This document shows positions 51,851 through 62,256 of a stretch of DNA of 64,000 nt, one piece after another. Numbering within the stretch: the stretch's first letter is position 1; each line of letters starts with the position of its first letter. Position numbers and translations under genes: made by a program. Under the pieces are notes generated by a model that saw nothing but the letters and a program-made list of their open reading frames with translations, did not search any database and was not told the origin of the DNA. The DNA comes from Agapetus fuscipes (lineage: Eukaryota; Arthropoda; Insecta; Trichoptera; Glossosomatidae), in the NCBI GenBank assembly GCA_951799405.1, contig OX637336.1, positions 20,317,479 to 20,381,478 on the forward strand, written 5' to 3'.

Positions 51851-52708
51851 AAAAAAAAAACGTTAAAACTTTACCGGTCCGTTTTATGAAAATTATATGG
51901 AAGCTACAACAGCACATCTATAAAGCTAGAGAAACAGATGAATTATTGGTAAAAATATATATAGTGTTTCATTGGAATTTGATTCTAAAAAATATGAACA
52001 ATAAAAATTGTAATTTTTTATTTCGATTAAATTATTTTTTAATATCCACATCTTTCAAAACTCAACAACAGAAAATTTAGCATAGTAAAAAAGGCAAGGG
52101 GTGAATTTCACCCTCTGAAAATCGAGACAATCATTCTCAATTAGAAGAGTTGAAAATGGGGCTTAAAAATTCACGTTCCCACCCCGTTTTCGTGTTTAAA
52201 ATTTTTTGAGCTCGCATCCCCAAAAGGGCCGTAGAATTAATGTGGGGCCGTCTTTGGCAACACAATAGACAATCACAGGCGGCCGAGAATTAATTTTAAA
52301 AGAAAAAGAGGCGAATCGTGTTAAATTATTTCTGCAGACAATCACCAGTAGGCCCATTCTAACTTTGGGCTGAAAATTTCATGAGGGTCTGTCCTGGCAT
52401 TGTCCCTAAAGCTACGCAGACGGCAGATAAAGGTCTTTTACGCAGGTATAAGAAATATTTCAGTAACAGCAAAAAAAACGTTACCTTTTCAGCGTGTATT
52501 TAATTATTTACGGAAAAGACTTCAGAGACGTATTTTTTAGGTGTATAAACTCATATTTTTGTTGTTAACGTAAAAATTTTAGTTGATGTTTTCAAAGCAA
52601 TATAAATAAACAACAAAAAGTAATCATATTTTATTAAAGTTTGTTTATTTACACAGTAGGTATAAATTCATTCTTATGGTAAGTATAAAAAAATATAAAA
52701 AAACGCGG
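51851..52708. other. Unassigned stretch
   Basis: ATAGTGTTTCATTGGAATT at 51961 recalls the inverted repeat at 4390. Otherwise no element or gene is recognised. Confidence 0.4.
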
Positions 52709-52871
52709 CAGCTTCCCACTGTGGCCCACTTCAACTGAAAGTGGTTGGTGTGAGGCTGGCCCCCTTACCTGTAAAAATAAATAGGTCCCGAAGCGCCACA
52801 TGCGACCCCTTCGGGGAAACGCAGGCAATAAGTTACACTATATGTGTAGCTTAGTTTCGTTGCGTTGCGTG
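52709..52871 (+). mobile_element. SINE-1 3' half
   Basis: CCACTTCAACTGAAAGTGG to TGTGTAGCTTAGTTTCG, then GTTGCGTTGCG tail repeats. Confidence 0.92.
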
Positions 52872-53183
52872 GTTTTCTTTTTTACAATAGAGTATTTTTT
52901 TACAACTTCAAATATAATATGCTTTCGACTACAGTGATTATGCAGAGGAAATTCCAACCTGTTCGGTTTTATCTTTCTCAAAAAAAAATTACATTGGTTT
53001 TGAGAGCAAGTGGCAAACTGTGTGCTTTGTTATTTCTGCGGTATTTTAAAATGGATTTTGAATATTTCATTCTTCTCTCTTACTTTTCTTTTATCTCTTG
53101 TTATATCTTCTCGCTTACAAACCTGCGACAATGGTTCATCAGAAGTACCAATTCCCCGTTTTGTGCAGCAGTTAACGCTCCAC

Positions 53184-53848
53184 CAGTTCTTGTTTGCCGT
53201 ATAGATCAATTCTGTCAAATATGACTTTTTAATGCAGTTGTCTTAGGCCCGGTATATTGAACTGCAGTAATATTTTAGTTAACTATTACTTAAACTTTTA
53301 TTCAAATTACTCAATCTTGAGTTAACTAAAACCGAACATTACCGAAGTATGAAGCCACGCCCCCAAATCTTGGAAATAATTAAAATGCCATTCGAAAGCT
53401 TTAAAACAAACAACTATTCATAAAAATCATATCCCTTACCTTCATTAAGCTAGAAAACGAGACAAAAAATGTTCAGTTTGCAACAATTTTGATGTATCCT
53501 TACATTAAAAAAGAACAGCTGCTGTCAGTGAAGCGCCGCCATCTTGAAAATCGAAAGTAAAAGTTACTAAATATTTACTGCCGAATTTTGGTGAGTGAAA
53601 TATTATGATGATTTAACTAAAATTGCATTTTAGTTAACTGTACGATACTTCAAAATACCGGGCCTTAAGAATCAAATTCTATACAATCTGAGCTAACAAA
53701 AAACGTACATCTCGATGATGTGAGAGTTGTTTTAAGTATTTTTAAAATCAATTTCCTGTTTTCATAAGACACATTGGTCCAATACACATGTTAACATTGC
53801 TCATGTAAAATTACCTTAATGGTCTATACGGCAAACAAGAACTAAGGC
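53184..53848 (-). mobile_element. MITE-1 nested in LINE-6, itself split
   Basis: TIRs CAGTTCTTGTTTGCCGTAT and, inverted, ATACGGCAAACAAGAACTA. The left part ends TGCAGTTGTCTTA (53245) and the right resumes TTAAGAATCAAATTC (53665). Confidence 0.88.
53246..53664. mobile_element. MITE-5, Harbinger-like, 419 bp
   Basis: Ends GGCCCGGTATATTGAA and TTCAAAATACCGGGCC, flanked by TTA on both sides (53243-53245, 53665-53667). A 3-bp TTA duplication with GG-C rich ends fits PIF/Harbinger. An inner AGTTAACTAAAA word also occurs inverted. Non-coding. Confidence 0.88.
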
Positions 53849-53900
53849 AGAGAGTATCCAAAGTGAAAATAGCCATGATGATTGCCGATATTTAATAAAA

Positions 53901-54218
53901 GTGACACCAAAAGTTGAAGGGAAAAGAAAGTAAAAAGTGTCAAAGGTACAGTCAAGATGTGAGAAATACGAAAAAGACTGTAGTGGGAGTAAAGGGATGA
54001 AGACAGGGAGGGAGAGCAGTCGGCAAAATGGAAAAAAGTGCGGACATTTGTGTGAATCTTTGATGCCCCGTGTAGAGCAGCTTCATAAGGCTACGTGATC
54101 CAGTAGGGGAGAGTAAATTCTGCGCAGACAGACAGGTGGGAGTGCAAAAACAAAAAAAACAGCACTAATAAAGTATACGTGTATTTTTGCATCTTATAAT
54201 ACATCAAACAACTCCTTT
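53901..54218. other. Unassigned spacer
   Basis: Purine-rich, AGGGATGAAGACAGGGAGGG near 53994; no domain. Confidence 0.4.
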
Positions 54219-54510
54219 TATGTCTGTAGTCTAGTGGTTAAGGCTATGGACCTGTATTCCGAAGGTCGTGATTTTGATTCCCGGCGGAGCACAAAAATAA
54301 ATCAAATAGGCTGTTCGCTGGATTGAAAACTTCATTTGCCTTTAAAGAACAGACCGGTCACCAAAAAGGTACATCCAGCTTTACAGCAACTGGGGTTCGC
54401 TGGAGAATTAGTACTATTTAGAGCGACGACCAAGCTCGAAGAGGGAGTTTGATGTGTGACTCATACAAAACAGTGCTCATCAAATAAATAATCTTAATAT
54501 TTTTATTATT
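54219..54510 (+). mobile_element. SINE-2, short-tail form, complete
   Basis: GTCTGTAGTCTAGTGGTTAA head, a B box altered to GATTTTGATTCCC, full body, CATCAAATAAATAATC end and ATTTTTATTATT. Confidence 0.88.
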
Positions 54511-54545
54511 AAAATCAGTTTTTCAACTTTAGCTGCCTCTCCTTG

Positions 54546-54590
54546 AGAAAAGCGGTCAGCCACATACCAACCAATTTGTCAAGAAACAAA
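54546..54590 (-). mobile_element. A-module 5' fragment
   Basis: GCGGTCAGCCACATACC and AATTTGTCAAGAAAC. Confidence 0.65.
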
Positions 54591-54596
54591 CAAGGG

Positions 54597-54827
54597 TGTG
54601 TAGTGTGTTGGTTTACGCTTCTGACTCATAATCGGAAGGTTTGATTTCTAGAAGAAATGAGAACCAGCCCCCTCGGGATCTGGGAAACCCCCACTTTAAC
54701 TGAAAGTGGTTGATGGGAGGCCAGCCCCCATACCCGTAAAAATAAAAAAGGTCCCGAATCACCACATGCGACCCCTTCGGGGATAACGCAGGCAAGAAGT
54801 TACACTTTATGTGTAGCTTAGTTGCGT
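54597..54827 (+). mobile_element. SINE-1 3' half preceded by a SINE-2-like head
   Basis: 54597-54645 reads GTGTAGTGTGTTGGTTTACG and TCATAATCGGAAGG, a diverged SINE-2 head. SINE-1 body then starts at AGAAATGAGAACCAGC and ends TGTAGCTTAGTTGCG. It may be a decayed dimer with everything between deleted. Confidence 0.7.
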
Positions 54828-54856
54828 ATATACTAAAATGTTATTTATAATTTGTA

Positions 54857-55107
54857 TTCCTTGACTAATACGTTGGTATGAGGCTGACCACCCATACTGT
54901 AAAAAGTGGTTCACTTTACCAATGTCACCCATGTGTCAGGGAAGGTCGGTAAAAATTGTAGGGTGTATGTTCATTTGAGGTTTGGATTTTATTTGTAAGT
55001 ACGCATTCAGCATTTGTAAGCGCGAACTACACGTGTTTGTTTGTGGGCATGCATTTGATATGAGCTTTAAATGTTAATATATCTTTGCAACTTAGATTAT
55101 AGATTCA
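54857..55107 (+). mobile_element. A-module, A3, full length
   Basis: TTCCTTGACTAATACG start, A3 core, ending AACTTAGATTATAGATT. AAATGTTATTTATAATTTG upstream matches LINE-1 3' UTR before other A3 copies. Confidence 0.92.
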
Positions 55108-55602
55108 GTTTAACCTTTAAGGTATCGTTAGACTAAAACAAAAATTATTTTTTATTTTTAATAATTTATGTATGAAAAAGACAAATCAAGAAGAAAATGA
55201 AGAAGAAGATATCATTGAAGTATTAACATTACAGTTAAATTATCTTGACTTGTTAAATATAGAGAATGATAAAATCTCTGCTTAAATACATAGCTTTGCC
55301 CCTGAGGATATTAACAAGGGTTCGGCAGTCAGCGGTCCATCCCAAGTCCGTGGGGATCTGTCCACAAAATCCCTCGCAAAGCAATTACCATTTGTAAGTC
55401 TCTCGTCCACTCAGTGTTACAGTGTTATTGTAAACAGATCATTTTAATCTCAGCTCCAAATGAATTTGTGGAAAATCAGAGAGAAAAATGTTGGTTTTTT
55501 ACAAAGCTTTTTATTTTTCAAACTTAAGAAATGATTATTTTTTAACTGAAATAATGATATTTCAAGGCATTCACAAAATATGTTATGGTTAAATTTATCT
55601 GT
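55108..55602. other. Unassigned AT-rich stretch
   Basis: No element or domain recognised. Confidence 0.4.
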
Positions 55603-56018
55603 GGTACGCAAACTCAACTAAACTACACATATATTGCAACTTCTTGCCTGCGTAATCCCCAAAGGGGTCGCATGTGGCGATTCGGGATCTATTTATTTTT
55701 ACGGGTAAGGGGGTTGGCCTCACACCAACCACTTTCAGTTGAAATGGGAGTTTCTCAGGTCCCCGGGGGGACTGGTGCTCACTTTTTGTGGAGGCTGAGT
55801 AAGCCTTTTTACGAACTTGGTCGTCGTTTCTACAAAGGGCCAATTTTCAAGCAAGACCCAGTTGCTGTAAGGCTGGATGGACCTTTGGTGACCGGTCATT
55901 GGTAAAGGTTTATGAATTTTTCAATCCAGCGAAGAGCAAATTTGAAAATATAAATGGTAGGTATATTTGTTGTGCTCCGCCGGGATTTGAACCCACAACC
56001 TTCCATTCAGAGTCCGAA
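55603..56018 (-). mobile_element. SINE-2/SINE-1 dimer, SINE-1 head deleted
   Basis: SINE-1 55603-55805 stops at GGCTGAGTAAGCC. SINE-2 55806-56018 starts TTTTTACGAACTTGG. The whole tRNA-like head of SINE-1 is missing, leaving a single promoter at the SINE-2 end. Confidence 0.85.
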
Positions 56019-56052
56019 TTCAGAGTACAAACAAGTTAAATAAAACAACCTG

Positions 56053-56157
56053 AAATAAACCTCAATCATGCAACTCTTGCCGCCCTACCCTGAGACAGAA
56101 GCGAAATGGGCAATAGTTAACCACTATCTTCAATCTTAGTTGCAAAGGCATATTGAC
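56053..56157 (-). mobile_element. A-module, rearranged remnant
   Basis: ATGCAACTCTTGCCGCCC and CCCTGAGACAGAAGCG are internal A-module words; ATCTTAGTTGCAAAGGC is the tail side, out of normal order. Confidence 0.55.
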
Positions 56158-56159
56158 GT

Positions 56160-56415
56160 TTCGTCACCTTAGTGCTTGTTTGTCTTATCTCCAACAGAAA
56201 TAATTTCACATGAGCAATGTGTGTACGTGTACTGGGACCAATGCGTCTTATGTAAACTGGAGATTAGTTTTGAAAATATTATACGCAACTTTTACATTAT
56301 CGTGTTTTACGTTTTATTTTCAGCTCAGATTGTGGAGAATGTTATTCTTAAGGCAGTTTTTTTAAAGTCATCTTTGAATCAAATTAAAGATCAGTCAAAC
56401 AAGCAATGAGGCGAC
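56160..56415 (+). mobile_element. MITE-1, full length
   Basis: TCACCTTAGTGCTTGTTTG left end and AACAAGCAATGAGGCGACG right end; core with ACTTTTACATTATCGTG. Confidence 0.88.
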
Positions 56416-56510
56416 GATTTATGGCTATTATTTAATTCATAATGCATAATTCTGGTCACGTATTGCATCCTCCGCATGGCTAGGCTGCAATAACGAGTTC
56501 ATTTTTATTG

Positions 56511-57628
56511 TAAATAGATTACATGATTATTGTTTTAATAATAATTTGTTTTTGAACCTCAATAAGTGTAATTCAATTACATTTACAAAAAATAAAGTGA
56601 AAATTGACCACAATTACAAAATAAATGGCTACAGTTTATTGAGGGTTCATAGGATTAGGGATTTGGGTATTACATTTGATTCTAAACTTAACTTCGACGA
56701 ACATGTAAATAAAATCACCGAGGAAAGTAATAAATTACTGGGTTTCATCTTGAGGACTACTAAACCTTTCAAATTTGGTGAATCTTCTTTGTTTTTGTAC
56801 ATGTCACTTATTCGTTCTAAGCTTGAATACTGTTCGACCGTGTGGAATCCACATTTTAAGAAATATATTGATCAGATTGAAAGAACTCAAACACGTTTTA
56901 TTAAATTGATGAAGAAAAGACTCCCCAATAGTACTTTATTTGAAACACTACCTAAACTTGAATCAAGAAGAACTATGATAGATGTTTGTAATCTCAGAAA
57001 GGTGTGTGTATCTGAGTTTGACGCGCCCAATATTTTAAATAAAATCAATTTTAGATTACCTAATCTCACTAGGTCTTGTTTTCCATTTTATCTCCATAAA
57101 ACCAATACCTTTGCAGGTTCGAGAAATCCAACCTATAGAATGTGTGATGTTTATAATAAGAGCTTTTCGCAGTGTGAACTATTTGAGACCACTAAATATA
57201 AATTCAAAAAACAAATACGTTTACTTATTTTTGGATCTGATATTGTTTCTGGGGTGGGTTGAGTATCGGGCTATTTTCCTATTTTCTATTTTTTATTTTT
57301 CATTTTCACTTTCTATTTTTATTTTATTTTTATTTTTTTTTTTTTGTTCTTTTTTTTAATTCTTTGGGGGCAAGTGACAAATTTATGTGTGTATTAGATT
57401 TATTTTAAAGAAATATTGTAATGGTGTGAATGCTGTGTATGCTTCTAGTGTTGTATAGCTGTGATTGCCTGCGTGATGTTTGTGTGAAGATGTATGCTTG
57501 TGTCTATTGATGTAGTGTGCATAGTTTGGATGATTGGTTATTTGTGTTACTGTTGCTTATTATTTTTTTTTATTGTTTATATGTACCAATTGTCTGTATT
57601 GCACCTCTTAATAAATAAATAAATAAAT
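56511..57628 (+). pseudogene. LINE-9 reverse transcriptase C-terminal half
   Basis: Open for ~248 codons: NNLFLNLNKCNSITFTKNK, VHRIRDLGITFDSKLNFDEH (thumb-side RDLGI motif), HVNKITEESNKLLGFILR, RSKLEYCSTVWNP. The last is the conserved LEY-S-VW-P block of Jockey/CR1-group elements. Stop at 57260-57262. The catalytic YADD part lies upstream and is absent. A ~365-bp UTR ends in AATAAATAAATAAATAAAT. The reading frame is the longest undamaged one in the window, suggesting a younger copy. Confidence 0.88.
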
Positions 57629-57699
57629 AGACTAATTTTCAGTTATAATAGTAATTGTTTGATTTTTTTTCAAAGTGCCGTTTACCCTAAAATTTTAGT

Positions 57700-58495
57700 C
57701 ACAAGGGCCCTTTATTCCGGGTATGACCTTTGAAACAGGTGCATCTTCAGCTTCCTCCTGAAGCTTGCCCTGTCCTGCTCTTTCCTCACCTCAACCAGCA
57801 ACTCGTTCCAAGCCATTGGGCCCGAAACCGAGAAGGCACGATCACCATAGTTGGTTGAGGTTGCCCTGAGAAGCAAACTCAGCCTTGCGGAGCCTACATT
57901 AGCTGACCTTAGAGTCCTGGAGCTAGTGGCTTGCTGCATCTGACACAGTTCTCTGAGGTATTCTGGAACCTTGTTATGTTGCTATGCAAATAAAATATGA
58001 GAAAGTGCTGTGACGTCGATTCGTTCTACCTGAGGGGTGAGCCGCGAGTGTTTCCGACATACCCCGAAGACTCTCAAGGCTTCATTCGGGATGAGTTTAG
58101 AAACCCGAGACGGCAGTCGGGGGCTAGAGGCGACGGAGAGCGGTCGAGCTCAAAAGTGCTGCGAGGTAATAAGATCGTCCATCCTGCCTTTGTGACTGCA
58201 GCTTTCGAGGACGCAACGTTTGGGAGTGATTTTAGTGACGAGGTGCAGGTCGGGCCATTCCTTTATTTCCCCTTTTTCCCCATATTAGTTTAATAATAAA
58301 CTCAACTTTGTTAATAATAAATTATCTTTAAATTATGAAACCTTCCCCAAGAAAGAATAAGCAATACCACTGGAAAGAATCCCCACGCCCTGAGTGATGA
58401 TGGTGAGAGCTAGCCGGATGTAAGTATCCTGGAGATACCTTTCTATCGAAACATGACAACCTGTCCATCTAGGATGTATTTTATCATGAAACACA
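57700..58495 (-). pseudogene. LINE-7 C-terminus (L2/CR1-like), split by LTR-2
   Basis: Minus strand: YILDGQ (about 58490-58465), then across the LTR VPEYLRELCQMQQ, YGDRAFSVSGPMAWNEL and FRRKLKMHLF, stop near 57712. The frame continues across the LTR once one ACCT copy is discounted. Same family as 2197. Confidence 0.85.
57972..58460 (+). mobile_element. LTR-2 solo LTR with 4-bp ACCT duplication
   Basis: 489 bp, TGTTATGTTGCTATGC to CGAAACATGACA, flanked by ACCT at 57968-57971 and 58461-58464. AATAATAAA words near 58300 suggest plus orientation. Its 3' ~120 bp match the complement of 23939-24060. A 98-codon frame inside has no domain. Confidence 0.9.
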
Positions 58496-58794
58496 GTCTA
58501 TTATACTACTTAACTCACGACAGGGTCTTTCTTTGTGGAGGGTGAAAAGAAAACAAATGCGAAAAAAACGTGTTTTCACTGTTTATTTATTTAAGTTGTT
58601 TGCTTATTTGTTTTTCAGTCCAAAGTTAAATTTCTTGGCAGTGTTTAATATTTAAGGCGTGTGTACGCGCTGAAATTTTTCAGTGGATTAAAAAGAAACA
58701 AAAAAAAACACGAACAAAGTAAATAACGATGTAGGTACAACAATGTATGAAACAGTGTAAAGGAGCTTTTACAAATAAACCAGGTGAATCTTGG

Positions 58795-59058
58795 AATCTA
58801 AATCTAAATCTAAATCTAAGCTGCAAAGATATGTATCATTTGAGATTCATATTAAATGCATTCCCACAAGCAGACATGCATAATTTCGCGCTTACACATG
58901 CTGCATGTGGACCTACAATATAAAAACCCCAATCTCAAATGAACATAAGCCCTGCAACTCTTGCCGACCTTCCCTGAAGCAGGGGTGACATTGGCAAAGT
59001 GAACCATTTTTTACAGTATGGGTGGTCAGCCGCATACCAACCTATCAATCAAGGAGTA
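58795..59058 (-). mobile_element. A-module, A2, 3' end of the adjacent LINE-1
   Basis: Four TAAATC units, A2 core, CCTATCAATCAAGGAGTAC. Continues into LINE-1 UTR. Confidence 0.93.
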
Positions 59059-59430
59059 CATGCAATTGATACAATCAAATATATAAAACAAATAAATTCT
59101 AAGCAATTAAACAGTAAAAAATTAAAAAGCTACAACACATATTTTTTAAATTTAAAAGCCTTAGCTTTAACCGCCAGCATTACAGATCAACCGCCATTTC
59201 TTTCGATCCTTGCATACTTCTTTCATTTCATCCAGAGCCATAACCTTTTTCATACAAGCTCTCCTTTTATTATGACTCTGGATATCCCATTCATTCGCTA
59301 TTTCGAAAATTTGGTCCATCCATACCTTTCTCGGTCTTCCTCTTCCACGACATCCATCAATTCTCGCAGCATATACTTTCTTCGTCAGTCTTTCCTCATT
59401 CATTCTCTCCAAATGGAATAAAATATCATA
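59059..59430 (-). pseudogene. LINE-1 C-terminus and 3' UTR, best copy
   Basis: The minus frame encodes ERMNEERLTKKVYAARIDGC, GRGRPRKVWMDQIFEIANEW and MKEVCKDRKKWRLICNAGG, stop near 59167; ~100 bp UTR leads to the A-module. The UTR (TTTTTTACTGTTTAATTG on the minus strand) also precedes the A2 module at 63656. Confidence 0.85.
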
Positions 59431-60328
59431 TACATGAAAATTATAAATTCCATTAGTTTCAGTAACCTCAAATCATTTAATTATTTAAAAATTCAAATGG
59501 GTAAAACATATTGACAATTATATTAATTTTTTAAAACTGAACAATTTTAAAACTTAATGTAAATCGGATATTTAACGAACCGTTTGGAGAGAACTTACAT
59601 TATTCTCTACGTTTCGTCAGCGATGTAGCTGACGTCTTCAGGAGAACATCCTCTCTGTACGGCGACTGAGGATGAACTCAATGGGTAAAACATACGGCCT
59701 CACTGCTTGGGGACATTCTTGCGCCACCAATATTAAAAATGTACAAAATGTTCAAAATGCTCTCTTAAAATTAATTGCTCCCATAAATGTGTATAACCAA
59801 AGGCAGAATATACCATTTTTATTCCAATCATTAAATGTCTTGCCTATTAAGGGTATACTATGGAACATAATTATATGTCAACAATTGTTTAATGATAAAT
59901 ATAAAAATAAACTAGAGCATGTGTACCAAACAAGATTTACATCTAATGAAGGACTAGTTGTGCCAAGAATTAAAAACAAATATGGACAAAGAACGTTGGA
60001 TTACCTTGTGCCAAAAATATTTAATTTGTTGCCAAAGGACTTTAAAAAGGAATCTACAAACATTAATAAAATTAAAATATCTTTGAAGATTTGGCTGGGA
60101 GAAAGAACTTTTTTATATTAATTACCTTAACTATATTTGTGTTTTTACTCTTCTTGTCTCCTAATTTTAACTTTAATTTACTTTTTATTTCATACTAGCA
60201 CTAAATACTAAGACTTTTATTTTTTAATTTGATTGTTGCACCCGATGACAAACTGAAAATTTTTGGTTCATCGGGACAAAAATGTTTAATTTTTAAGATT
60301 TATATTTCTTGTAAAAATTGTTTATGAA

Positions 60329-60360
<32 letters not shown>
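59431..60360 (+). pseudogene. LINE-10 C-terminus with poly(A), split by a small insertion
   Basis: From about 59690 the frame encodes GKTYGLTAWGHS, VQNVQNALLKLI, then YGQRTLDYLVPKIFNLLPKD and a stop at 60119-60121. This is the C-terminal architecture of Jockey/CR1-group polymerases. The UTR ends in ~32 A (60329-60360). AATGGGTAAAACATA occurs at 59496 and 59680, marking a ~170-bp insert within the coding part. Confidence 0.8.
59511..59679 (-). mobile_element. Small insert with hammerhead-like core and 15-bp duplication
   Basis: Bounded by AATGGGTAAAACATA on both sides (15 bp). On the minus strand it holds CTGAAGACGTCAGC, a TACATC loop and GCTGACGAAACG (59612-59641), i.e. CTGANGA, a 7-bp stem and GAAA. 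The size and core resemble a Penelope-like terminal segment mobilised alone. Confidence 0.65.
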
Positions 60361-60362
<2 letters not shown>

Positions 60363-60579
60363 TTTAATTCACTTATTATTTCTTTCATTTTACTTTATTT
60401 CGAATCATTTATGTTTAGAGTCATTGGCACGCCTCTGACATAGAGGTTATTGTTTTATCGTGCTGTTGCTTTTACTTCACGGCCTTTCGCCAATTGAGAA
60501 AGCTTTGTATGAGCGTCTATGTGATTTGGGTCCTTCTGACACATACAGGGGCACATAAATGAGGAGGGTTTCAGCATTC

Positions 60580-61605
60580 TTCATTCAGGATACTATTATG
60601 CCACAACTGATTTTTGTTGTTGTTTACCATTTTTACATCGTTTACATAGGGCTTGCATTATCATTTTGACATGCGCTATTCAAGGCACCATTTTGCCACA
60701 GCTTATTCTGGGTTGTACACCATTTTTACATCGTTGATATAGGGCTGGTATTATCATTTTGCTATCCTGTATTCAAGGTACCATTTTGCCACAGCTGATT
60801 CTGGGTTGTTCAACATTTTCTATCATCAATGTAGGTGTAGTATTATCATTTGCCATGCTAGATTCCAGGTACTATTTTGCCACAGCTGATTCTGGGTTGT
60901 GTCCCACCTTTTCATCGTTGATATAGGGCTTGTATTATCATTTTGCTATCCTTGATTCAAGGTACCATTTTGCCACAGCTGATTCTGGGTTGTTCACCAT
61001 TTTCCATCATCAATGCAGGTCTAGTATTAGAATTTGCCCTGCTTGATTCGAGGTACTATTTTGCCAAAACTGATTTTGGGTTGACTACCATTTTTACATC
61101 GTTTATATACGGCTTGCATTATCGTTTTGCCATGCTTAATTTAAGTAACTATTTTGCCATATCTGATTTTACGTTGTTTATTATTTAACATCGTTAATAT
61201 AGGACTAGCATTATCATTGTCATGCTTGATTCGAGGAACTATTTTGCCACAGCTGATTCTCTGTTGTTCAACATTTTTTCATCGTTGATGTAGGATTTGT
61301 ATAATCATTTTACCATCCTTAAGCTGAGGCATCATTTTGCAACAGCTGTTTTTTGGTTGTTTACCACTTTTTCATCGTTGATGTGGGACTCATATTATCA
61401 TTTTGCCATCCTTGAATCAGGGTACCATTTTGCCACAGCTGATTCTGGGTTGTGTACCACTTTTTCATCGTTGATGTAAGACTAGTATTATCATTTTGCC
61501 ATCCTTGATTCAGGTGACCATTTTGCCACAGCTGATTCTGATTCTTTCACGATTTTTACACGGTTAATATAGGGCTTGTATTATCATTTTGCCACCCTTA
61601 ATTCA
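60580..61605. repeat. 90-bp satellite, about 11 units
   Basis: Each unit contains CATTTTGCCACAGCTGATTC, GGGTTGTTCACCATTTTT, CATCGTTGATATAGG and TATTATCATTTTGCCA. Spacing of GATTCAAGG words is about 90 bp. The frames of 60-80 codons inside are periodic by-products. Confidence 0.9.
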
Positions 61606-61951
61606 GGGGCGCGCTAAGCCACCGGTTTCATACAAATATTTGTTAACGGCAATAACAATGGTCGTACATATTTCAATGGAAGGAATTAACTCTAAATTTA
61701 AGTATTTAAAGAACAAAAGATCAGCCATATTCACCTGAGACTTACCTGTATTCCACTCCTGCGACCTTTTCCGGCTTTTAGAATTTTTCTGCATTATTTT
61801 CGCTGTAAGTATTATCAACTTGTGTTTGTAGTTATATTATCAATTTAAGTGGTAGTATTGTACAGAAAAAATAGTTTTTTAACGTTTCATAGAATTTGTA
61901 GTCAACTTCTATAGTCAATATCTGAAGGAGTGGCGATGGCAAAAATGAACT
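61606..61951. other. Unassigned spacer
   Basis: No element or domain recognised. Confidence 0.4.
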
Positions 61952-62256
61952 TTAAACTACGGACTCTGAATGAGAAGGTTGTGGGTTAGAATCCCGGCGT
62001 AGCACAAAAAATACACCATTTATATTTTCAAATTTGTTCTTCGCTGGGTTGAATATAAATTAATAAAACCTTAACCAACGACCGGCCAGCAAAGGTCCAT
62101 CCAGCCTCACAGCAACTGGGGCTTGCTTGAGTATAGGCGCTTTGTAGCGACGACCAAGCTCGTTCACCTCTGCGGCACTACAACAGGTCTCATAAACCCC
62201 TAGAGTCTCTAGAATCTAGGGAGTCTCCCGCACAGGATCACTTAAAACAAAAAGGA
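61952..62256 (+). mobile_element. SINE-2, poly(A)-tailed form, nearly complete
   Basis: ACTACGGACTCTGAATG start (first ~15 bp lost), GGTTAGAATCCCGGCG (B box with one change), CGACGACCAAGCTCG, TCTGCGGCACTACAAC, GGGAGTCTCCCGCACAGG and an A-rich end. Plus-strand reference for this form. Confidence 0.93.

Larger units (their letters stand above)
53108..53900 (+). pseudogene. LINE-6 C-terminus, split by a MITE nest
   Basis: The left part encodes SLTNLRQWFIRSTNSPFCAA (53113-53172). The right part from 53849 encodes VKIAMMIADI. Together they match the C-terminus seen at 2797. The family is RTE-like by the NLRQWFG and MMIADLR words. The 119-codon ORF that runs into it starts in unrelated flank. Confidence 0.75.

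Noticed and set aside
52865..53224. 119-codon plus-strand gene
   Set aside because: A chimera: AT-rich flank, then LINE-6 codons, then MITE-1 sequence read through by chance.
60943..61479. Plus-strand ORFs with repeated FAILE/HFATA-like peptides
   Set aside because: Periodic read-through of the 90-bp satellite, which is a multiple of three.
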